Shown one piece after another: positions 56,096 through 64,000 of a stretch of DNA of 64,000 nucleotides. Numbering within the stretch: position 1 is the first letter of the stretch; every line of letters begins with the position of its first letter. The translations under genes and the position numbers were made by a program. The notes under the pieces are model-generated. The model made no database searches, had not been told where the DNA came from, and saw nothing but the letters and a program-made list of their open reading frames with translations. Source of the DNA: Macrocybe gigantea (Eukaryota; Basidiomycota; Agaricomycetes; Agaricales; Callistosporiaceae); NCBI GenBank assembly GCA_011319805.1, contig SJRY01000236.1, positions 124,001 through 188,000 on the forward strand. Direction: 5' to 3'.

Positions 56096-58461
56096 TCACT
56101 CCTGGTCTGTGAGGTCCGCAAAAGCGTGCTTTTCTCTTTCACGACGGATATCCTCATCTGTCCACCCATGCAATGCCCTTGCGCGAGCAATCAACCGTTG
56201 CTTCTTGACGTTTAACCGTAAATTGATCGACCGAATCAAGAGTGACAGGCCAATTTGTGCTATCAGGAGCGCCACAATGGCAATCTTCGCCGGAATATAA
56301 TCAGGAGCATCCTTGGGCTGAAATATCTCTGCTCCGACCACATTTCCGATGCTAAAAGAAACCAACGTCATCGCATTGATTGTACTCTTCTTCGTGTGTC
56401 CGCTAGTATTGCTGGCATTATACGCATATATGGTAGACAGAGCGCTTCCGAATGTTCCGCAGAAGTATGCCGCTATCGAAATGTTAGAAAAGAATCGCAG
56501 TATGCGACTGAACAAGCATGCCTAGTAACAAGGCCCCTTTGTTGCGAGATCCATTCAGGCCGATCATCATCGCTGAAAGTTTTGAGTACAAGGAAATCTG
56601 CAATCGCAAAAGGCAAGTCCTTACCGGCGCCGACGACGGTTGGGACAATTGCAATGATGATGGGCGTCATACGTTCATTCTGATCAGTAGGCATCATCGG
56701 ATTGCGGACTGGGCTGGTCAGGAAACGAATTTACCTTCTTGTCGGAAAACCAGCCACACAGCAACACGCTCAACGAATAAAATACGCCTGTGGGAGTCGA
56801 TAAGATTAAGGCTTGCTTCGACCTGTCCCGTATTCGTTGCGCAAGGCATCCTAACAAGGATTGATCGAGACGCACGTATAACCAAAACTCTTTATAATGA
56901 TGTTGCTGACTGGACGGAATTAGCCTCGACGCCTGAATGCAGCTGCATGAAATTACAGTTATTGAGTCCTCCTGCAGGTATATTTGCTATGTGAATTTAA
57001 GCCGCCAAGCTCGGCAAGTCGTGGGATGAGCAACTTACACGCCAAAGTCGACAGGACCACCAACCACGTTCTCACATCCATCAAGGCTTCCACCACCTGG
57101 TACCTTTTCAAGGTTTTGTTCTCCACACCGCCTTGGTCATCGCGTACACGTTCCAGGGCGGCAATCCTTTCTTCCGTCGTGAGAGAACTCGCGACCACAG
57201 GAGAGTCTGGCAACCATATCAGGACGCAAATGCCAACAATAATGGCTAGGCCTCCAAGGACAACAAAGATTATCTTGTAAGATGCCAGCACGTGCCCATC
57301 ATAGAAGGAGATTCCCTGCGTGTGTGATCAAGCCTGAAAGGCAACTTGCATCGAAACTTTACATACATAGGCCACGAAACCTCCGAATATCTGCGTAACC
57401 CCATTCTAAGGAGGATTATGAGACTGTCAGGTTGAAACAAGCCACCAGGCAGTGCATACCATAACATAAAACCAGGAAATGCGTCGTGCCTGCGAGCCAT
57501 AAATTGAAGTTGCTCAATGCTGATATAAGAAAGCTATTGTGCCAACCTGCTCATTTTTCTTATAAAACATTGATATGATCATGATTAAGATTGGTGCCAC
57601 GCAGCTTTCACACATTCCTGCATGGTTCGTCAGAAGGGTAGAAGTAAGATATTCATAATTACACACCAAGGAGGAACCGGAGCGCGAAGAACGCGCCAAA
57701 GGGTGTCGCGACCGCATGTAGCATCAAAATTACACCCCACACGATGATATTTGCCCCTTGCATTTCAACGCGTGAGGTATGCATCGAGCGACATACACGA
57801 GCCACTCACCGAGATATTTTGCCAAGCGTGTCTTCTGCGCGATATATGTCGTCGGGAACTCCCAAAACAAAAAGCCTGGAACGGTTAGTTTGGCCAAACA
57901 AGAAAGTTTCGCAAAGGAAAAAGGTGTTCACCGAGATAGAATGACAAGGACACAAGATTGTAATGCATCGTATCATTCAAAAGCTTTGGCACGGCGGAAG
58001 GTGGATCAGCGTTTACCTGGCCAACAATGGGGAAGCCCATGATGCTTGGCACCAGCAGCTGCAGTCGGCAAATGCATAGACAAGAGACGTGAAGGAACTG
58101 ACCTTGCGTAGTTCAGCGATGTCTTGTCCCTTTAGGGTAGTCAGAATTGTTGGGCCAGATTATTCTCCTCTTACAGATATTGTGTGAAATAAACTGCAGC
58201 ACATATCGGAGGGATCAGGGCATCCTATGCAAATAGCCGTCGGTGGTATCGTCGTGGCGGTCAATCATGTCCACGTACCAATTTTCTCCTCAACTTCAGG
58301 TTATATTCGTCATTAAAATGTGCAGTTCTCTCGGCACTGATCAGTCGCAAGGCTTCGTCGCCATGAGCATAGTCAAGCTGCGGGATAGTGGTTTGTTCAA
58401 TGCTGTCGCCTTTCTCGTTATGTCCGTCCAGGGCATCTTTACCCTCAATTTCGATCGCCAT
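56096..58461 (-). CDS. MFS permease, Dal5/ACS type, copy 3
   Basis: Starts MAIEIEGKDALDGHNEKGDS and reads LRRKLDRHDDT, DKTSLNYASVMGLPI, FLLGMCESCVAPILI, MFYKKNEQARR, SYKIIFVVLGGLAIIVGIC, LPDSPVVASSLTTEERIA, ALMDVRTWLVVLSTLAC, STPTGVFYSLSVLLCGWFSD, KSTINAMTLVSFSIGNVVG and LNVKKQRLIARARALHGWTD. It is an anion:cation symporter family member but differs from copies 1 and 2 (shared only at the family level; NDxxR...WTDEDI tail). Substrate unknown. Stop 56096-56098; exons look in frame. Confidence 0.83.
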
Positions 58462-58548
58462 ATCGAATCGTTGGAGAACAAAGTAGCTTTCAGGGCAGAA
58501 AGGGAATGTTGGAGATAAGATCGAAATCATCCACACAATATCTGAAAG

Positions 58549-60238
58549 TCACGGCGTAGAGGCCCCACCACCGGGTATAATTGCATCTTGCCAGAAAAAA
58601 AGTCTAACAGATCGAGTGAAAATCATCTCACGTTCCAAAAGAGCCGGTGAACAAAGCGATAAAAGTACATATGATATTAATCCACGATGACCATGCATGG
58701 AGGCGATATCTAGATTTAAAGCTTCTGAATGACGATCGCGGAAGCCGCTCCACCCTGGAAAGACTGAGCAAGGAACAGCGTGACCCAAGAAACAAAGATG
58801 ACTTACCCCATTGCAAACACCAGCCGCGCCGTACTGGCCGGATTTGAGCGCGTGGACCAAGGAGACGACAATTCGAGCTCCCGAATTGCCGATGGCATGA
58901 CCGAGGGCAACCGCACCACTACAAAGATATGAGACATGGACCGGAGTACTGATAAGAAACGAGGATTACCCGTTGACATTGATCTTTGCCGGATCGATTC
59001 CAAGGACCTTTTCACAGATACGGATAACCGCCGAGAAGGCCTCATTAATTTCAAATAAGGAGATGTCGTCGATAGTCAGGTTCGCTTTCTTGAGGGCCAG
59101 AGGAACAGCGATGGTTGGGGCAATCGGGAAATCGATCGGATCGACACCAGCATCGGCCCACGCTGCACAAAGGGGACAAGGAAGACAAGAAATCAACATC
59201 GAGGTTCTTTACGTCACTATATGCGCTTACAGATGACCTTAGCGAGAGGCTTGAGGCCGAGTTCTGCAGCCTTCTCTGCGGACATGAGGATGAGGGCAGA
59301 GGCGCCATCGTTGAGGGGGACGAGTTGGCAGCGGTGATAGTGCCGCCTTGTTTGAAAGCAGACCTGAGGGTGGGAATTTTTTCGTAGATGACGCGTTTGT
59401 ATTCCTCGTCCTCCTTCACCACGGTATCGCCCTTCTTGCCCTTGACGGTGATAGGCACTACCTCGCATCGAAGGCGCCAGATTTCCAGGCCCGCTCGGCG
59501 CGCCTGTAAGACTCGATGGCATGCGCATCTTGTGACTCGCGAGAGATATTATGCTTCTCTGCAGCGGATTCACCACAATTGCCCATGGCGAAGTCGTTGT
59601 AGGCGTCCCAGAGACCGTCGTGCTCCAGCGCGTCGATGGTTTGGAATTTACCATAGTTAGGCAGATGACGGGGGATGAGGAAACTGAAGAAAGGACAGGA
59701 CATCAATGTATACACCAGAACACAGCTTCTTGGTCTGAGACTTACGGAGCATTGCTCATGCTCTCCATACCACCAGCAGCAATGACACTGCGGTCGCCGG
59801 ATCGAATGGCTTGTGCAGCGAGGATGACGGACTTCATGCCACTGGCGCAGACCTTGTTGATGGTGGTCGCGTCAGAGCTGGTCTTCATTCCGGCGCTGAG
59901 AGCGACTTGTCTGGCCGGGGACTGACCAACGCCAGCTTGGACGACATTGCCGAAGTAGATCTCTTCAATGACGCCGGGGTCGATGTTCTTGGACTCGATC
60001 GCATGCTTGAGCGCGATGGTACCCAGCTGAGGCGCAGTAAACGTCTTGAGCGCGCCGTTGAAAGACCCAACGGGGGTACGAGCAGCAGAGACGATGACAG
60101 CTTCGTGAGCCTAGCAAAGGTGAACTTGGCGAGTCCAGAACTGAGGAAAGTATAAACACCGACCATTGAACGGGAAAGGATGGGTCTCAAGGCGTGGGTC
60201 GAGATGCGGGAAGTTGATGCGAAATGGGACAAGAGCAT
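58549..60238 (-). CDS. Acetyl-CoA C-acetyltransferase (thiolase), with one missing base
   Basis: Start [20 protein letters not shown] looks like a mitochondrial targeting peptide. Thiolase landmarks: [36 protein letters not shown] (nucleophilic Cys), [77 protein letters not shown] and [20 protein letters not shown] (catalytic His). It makes acetoacetyl-CoA for sterol or ketone metabolism. One C is missing from a C run near 59314-59318: the frame reads SSPSTMAPL but must read SSPLNDGAS. The C-terminal exon (GGGAS) is not well joined. Probably functional in the true genome. Confidence 0.85.
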
Positions 60239-60656
60239 GGTTTTATAGATCGGGAAAGGGTGGCTCGGCGATAACCACAAACGAAACTGATATGATATTC
60301 AATCGTACGATAATTGATGGCACGAATGCTTCAGTCCAGAGTAGTCGGAAGACCGGAAGGTTTACCCTTACCCAGCAAGCTGACGACGGGGCTGGGAACG
60401 ACGCCAACGGAAATTGTAAATCTCGCAACACAGCTTCAAGTTTTTATACCGAGCCTGATCAAAGTAAGACCGGTGGCTAAGTTCCGGTCTATGGCACCCT
60501 TTTCATATGTTTATTCCAAGTCTCAGCTCGTTCACTTCACTCTCATGCATCCACAAAACCTCAGATGGCAGACATCTGCCTTTCCAACACGGCTGACTAC
60601 ACCTCCTCAATGCCCGAGGTCGTCCCCGAGCCTCAAAAACTGCAGAGATTTTAATG
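60239..60656. other. Intergenic, thiolase start to Atg10 end
   Basis: These 418 bp hold the thiolase promoter and the atg10 3' end. A plus-strand open frame (60314-60667) overlaps but shows no motif. Confidence 0.4.
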
Positions 60657-61401
60657 TTACAATCTAACGATGGTGCCGAGTATCATCAGCCAAGCCTCAA
60701 ACCACCGTACGAGCCACATATCTCCACTCCAACCCTCCGTCTGCAGTTCGGCCATTAGCTCTCCTATGCATTGGTCTGTCCGGCATGGGTGCAAGTACCA
60801 GCAAGGCGCTCCGGTGACGGGGTGTTCTCCTTGGGAAAGAAGTGGGAACGATGATGACGGCCTTGTTATACCAAACGTGCCAATCTCTGTATGGTTAAAA
60901 GCATCCGAGTGAAACAATGCCGTGCGCAAAATTTCCGTCAAAGTCAAAGGCGCTCCGTCTGTGAGATTGATGCGCTCAGAATCGGGCTGTTTCAGCGGGG
61001 GGTCAACGGCGTCTTACGTACTCGTATAATGCGCGGCGAAATAAAACGCAGGCACCCGAAACGTCGGGTGGAAGACAACGTGCTGTTGTATGTTAATTAC
61101 GGAAGATTCACGGTGTTCGGTGGTGCAGTCGTCCTCAAAAAGCTGTTCTACACCATTGTCATCTATTGAGTTATCTTGTACTGATGAAAGCGGCGAAGGA
61201 AAGAAGACAGATCTGGATATAAATCCAGGACTCTGTGGGGACTGAAGGTTACATGCAGTGTAACGGAACTGCAGACGAAACTACGGCGGGCCCGCTCACA
61301 GTGGAGTCAGTCCAAGACCAAAGCTTGTCGCCGTGGCCGCGCTGGTTCTGCTTTTCGATGAAAAGGCGACAGGCGCATTCGAATTGTGAGCGAGTGAGCA
61401 T
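60657..61401 (-). CDS. atg10: Autophagy E2-like enzyme Atg10
   Basis: Start MLTRSQFECACRLFIEKQNQ, followed by DKLWSWTDS; then VVFHPTFRVPAFYFAAHY and, across an intron, GAPLTLTEILRTALFH, TFGITRPSSSFPLLSQGEHP and GAPCWYLHPCRTDQCI with the catalytic Cys of the HPCxT motif, ending FEAWLMILGTIVRL. Atg10 transfers Atg12 to Atg5. The intron between AHYT and NGAPLTL has a GTACGT donor and a CTCACAG acceptor and keeps the frame. About 200 residues, normal. Stop 60657-60659. Confidence 0.9.
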
Positions 61402-61613
61402 GACGTGACAACAGCAGGCGTCACAGTCACATTGCGGTTCAGGCGTGGGAAACGTATTTACAGCTCCAAAATTAAGGTTCGAAGCCACACGCCCAGCAGA
61501 CTGGTGCGTAGTTCAATTGCGTCCTCGTAAACACAAAACTCAGCCCGTCCAATTGCCGGCCACTCGATTCGCGGTCCCTCTTTCGTCGCCGCAACTCGTT
61601 TCTTCAGCTCAGC

Positions 61614-62593
61614 ATGGCAGTAGGCAAGGTAAGCAGTAGTGCTACCTTGCTGCAGCTAGATAGCTCATAATGTGTTTGTCAGAATAAGCGCCTTTCCAAG
61701 GGCAAGAAGGGTATCAAGAAGAAGGTTGTCGATCCCTTCACTCGCAAAGGTGAATATGGCGCCGCATTGAACTGGCTTGAAGCAATCTGACGCTCCGTTA
61801 AAGACTGGTTCGACATCAAGGCCCCCTCTATTTTCGAGGTTCGAAATGTTGGAAAAACACTGGTCAACCGATCCCAGGGCCTCAGTATGCTTCTTGCATT
61901 TCCACCTCATTTCCCAGACACTGAAGTTGCGCAGAAAATGCAAACGACTCGTTGAAGGGTCGCATCATTGAAGTCTCCTTGGGTGACCTCAACAAGGATG
62001 AAGAGCAATCATACCGGAAGATCAAGCTACGGATCGACGAAATTCAGGGCAAAAACTGCCTAACCAACTTCCATGGCATGGACTTCACGTCTGACAAGCT
62101 CCGCTCACTTGTGAGAAAGTGGCAAACGCTGATCGAAGCCCACGTCGATGTCAAGACCACGGATGGCTACCTCCTTCGTCTCTTTGCCATCGGCTTCACG
62201 AAACGGCGCCCCGCGCAAGTGAGGAAGACGACCTATGCGCAGTCGAGTCAGGTGCGGGAGATCAGGAAGAAGATGTTTGAGATTATGACTAGGGAAGCAT
62301 CGAGTTGCGATTTGAAGGAGCTCGTGCAGAAGTTTGTTCCGGAGGCCATAGGTCGGGAGATTGAAAAAGCATCGAGGAGCATTTACCCCTTGCAAAACGT
62401 CTTCATTCGCAAGGCGAAAATCTTGAAGGCACCGAAGTTCGATGTGTCCAAGCTGCTTGAACTCCACGGCGAGTCCACGGATGTATGTCCCTTGAATTCG
62501 TCTACCGAGCTTCAACTGATATATCTCATATAGGAGACAGGCACACGGGTTGCAAAGGACTTCAAGGAGCCAGAGGTTTTGGAGCAGGTTTAA
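61614..62593 (+). CDS. rps1: 40S ribosomal protein eS1 (RPS3A/Rps1)
   Basis: Exon 1 is MAVGK; then [114 protein letters not shown] (KTTDG form here), [40 protein letters not shown] and a final [19 protein letters not shown]. This is the conserved eS1 protein of the 40S platform. Five exons. The first exon is only 15 nt of co. Confidence 0.
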
Positions 62594-62774
62594 ATCACTA
62601 TGCTATATCATGCTGTACATGTTTTTTTTTCCCTACCATTTTATGCGATATATCTCCCATGTGCAGTTTGGGATGCAAGTTGTCTGACCTGGTAAAAATC
62701 GTAGCATCAACGTGATCGATGCCATGTGACTTCGCGAACCTTGGCCGAGATACACAAACTGTTATATCCCTTCG

Positions 62775-63476
62775 ATGGCGGACGTCGAGCTCATCAAGAA
62801 GCACATAAGCTCCCATCCAAACTTCCCGAAAGAGGTGCGATGATGTCTAGCGCCTCTTTTTCATACTTTCGTTATGTATCGTCATAGGGTATCGTGTTTC
62901 TGGACATCTTCCCGATCCTACGAAATCCGCCCGTCTTTGAGGCCCTGATAACCCATCTCACATATCGCATCACGTCGACTGTCTCGAAAATCGATGCGAT
63001 CATTGGACTTGATGCTAGAGGATTCCTGCTTGGCCCTATAATCGCGTTAAGGCTTGGAGTCGCCTTTGTTCCTGTCAGAAAGAAGGGTAAGCTTCCCGGC
63101 GATTGCGTCCAGGCTTCGTACGAGAAGGAGTATGGCGTCGTACGTTTTAGTTCGATCATGCGGTGTCCAAATGGATCAGGCCTGACGAGCCGTGCCATAG
63201 GACTGTTTTGAAATGCAAGCCGATGCCATTAAAACAGGCGACAACGTCGTCGTCATCGATGATCTCCTGGCTACAGGTATGCCTTTTCGATATCTCTTCG
63301 CCCTGCCCGTGAGCTACCCCGTGCTTTCAGGTGGCTCTGGCAAAGCCACAGGTGAACTCATCGCGCGGAAAGGCGGGAAGATCCTTCAATACCTCTTTAT
63401 AATCGAGCTCACGTTTTTGAATGGTCGCTCCAAACTGGATGCTCCCGTATATTCCATCATCCAATCCGACAACTAG
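62775..63476 (+). CDS. Adenine phosphoribosyltransferase
   Basis: Starts MADVELIKKHISSHPNFPKE, continues GIVFLDIFPILRNPPVFEAL, IDAIIGLDARGFLLGPIIAL and PVRKKGKLPGDCVQASYEKE. After an intron come DCFEMQADAI and the PRPP-binding loop VVVIDDLLATGGSGKATGEL, ending YSIIQSDN. The enzyme salvages adenine to AMP with PRPP in the cytosol. About 180 residues, as normal for the family. Exons join in frame. Stop TAG at 63474-63476 overlaps the stop of the convergent gene on the other strand. Confidence 0.93.
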
Positions 63477-64000
63477 ATCATCAGCCTCGTATTTAGCAGT
63501 GGATGCCCGTTTAGATACAATATCCGGTGGGGTTCTTGTACTTTATTCATATTAGAAGCGTGGTCCGAAGTTGGCTTTTGGGACGCGCCCAAAGCGCTAT
63601 CGCCCATCATGAGCAGTGTCCTAGCATGATGCTCTTCCGCGTGAGTCAGCATCTCGACCACAACCTGCCCGGCTGAGAGAGGTAAGAGGACCAAAGCCGT
63701 ATCACTTATATCTCCCGCCGCCTGAAGCTCCTCTGTATTGGCCGTTGGGTGAATGGCGTGGTCCTCGTCGCTGATGACGATCACTCCTGTCGCGTTCGCC
63801 GACTTTGCACGCAGAAGCTTTTCCAGAAAAGTACAGTCGCCTCTCCGAACGAGCACAACCTCGCCATGGTATACGTGACTGTAGTCCTTACACCCGTACG
63901 AATTGCTAGTTTCCCGACGAACAGGGAGGCCATCCTGTCTCGCGAACAATGATCCTCCTGCTGGTGAACTGGTGAACAAGTCTGCTCCGAACGAAGCGGT
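63473..64000 (-). CDS. EDEM-type ER alpha-mannosidase, C-terminal part (runs off the window)
   Basis: The visible piece is a protease-associated (PA) domain: LVRRGDCTFLEKLLRAKSAN, ATGVIVISDEDHAI, EELQAAGDISDTALVLLP, and the final RILYLNGHPLLNTRLMI. A C-terminal PA domain and this ending are typical of GH47 EDEM/Htm1 proteins that mark misfolded glycoproteins for ER-associated degradation. The catalytic GH47 domain would lie beyond position 64000. The stop at 63473-63475 overlaps that of the adenine phosphoribosyltransferase gene. Confidence 0.8.
   Translation of the reverse strand, partial: TASFGADLFTSSPAGGSLFARQDGLPVRRETSNSYGCKDYSHVYHGEVVLVRRGDCTFLEKLLRAKSANATGVIVISDEDHAIHPTANTEELQAAGDISDTALVLLPLSAGQVVVEMLTHAEEHHARTLLMMGDSALGASQKPTSDHASNMNKVQEPHRILYLNGHPLLNTRLMI

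Noticed and set aside
1..64000. Transposon, viral or CRISPR content
   Set aside because: I saw no transposase, reverse transcriptase, integrase, terminal repeats or spacer-repeat array; the genes are ordinary fungal ones.

Overview
The window is nuclear DNA from a filamentous basidiomycete, most likely an agaricomycete. About 41 genes are packed on both strands over 64 kb. Most are split by 45-65 nt introns with GT..AG ends and fungal-type branch sites. The gene content is that of a higher fungus: U1A/U2B''-type snRNP protein, Mob1, Snf7, ceramide synthase, Dbp8, Sua5, Elp2, Gpn3, Atg10, ribosomal protein eS1 and adenine phosphoribosyltransferase. Several entries resemble protein families I associate with mushroom-forming fungi (BTB-like protein, His-rich small protein, TLC-type ceramide synthase, DUF302 protein). 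I saw no transposon, CRISPR array, rRNA or convincing tRNA.

Layout. 0-14 kb: a RING protein, a Spo12-like protein divergent from a Rheb-type GTPase, a many-exon GH2 beta-mannosidase, then a block with two related MFS permeases (Dal5/ACS type) on either side of a second RING protein and an alanyl-tRNA editing protein. 14-25.5 kb: Nem1 phosphatase, Snf7, ceramide synthase, U1A/U2B'', a DJ-1 protein, Mob1, a BTB-like protein and Dbp8. 25.5-32.5 kb: a gene-poor stretch, then a DUF302 protein, an HMG-box factor, Sua5 and an RRM protein. 32.9-36 kb: a long protein with a degenerate eIF4A-like helicase domain. 36-48.4 kb: Elp2, holo-ACP synthase, Iba57 head-to-head with Coa5/Pet191, an inverted pair of GSTs, an MCUR1/Fmp32 protein, PYM head-to-head with Gpn3, and a His-rich protein. 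48.6-64 kb: a large dynamin/SLIP-GC-like GTPase, a 700-residue unknown protein, a third MFS permease, acetyl-CoA acetyltransferase, Atg10, eS1, adenine phosphoribosyltransferase and the C-terminus of an EDEM-type ER mannosidase.

Functional themes are mixed, as expected for a fungal chromosome arm, but some neighbours make sense together. Iba57 and Coa5 (both mitochondrial assembly factors) share a 62-bp promoter, and holo-ACP synthase lies next to them. PYM (exon junction complex recycling) and Gpn3 (RNA polymerase II import) share 55 bp.

Most notable points: a Rheb-like GTPase with Leu at the catalytic Gln position; an eIF4A-derived pseudohelicase; microexons of 9, 10 and 13 nt, the 13-nt one conserved between two paralogues; a dynamin-like SLIP-GC-type GTPase with a nuclear-looking acidic insert; and a repeated pattern of single missing bases that break otherwise well-conserved genes, including acetyl-CoA acetyltransferase. 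I think the last is a draft-assembly artefact and not pseudogenisation. Exon ends were worked out by hand from splice consensus and reading frame, so those I flag are approximate.
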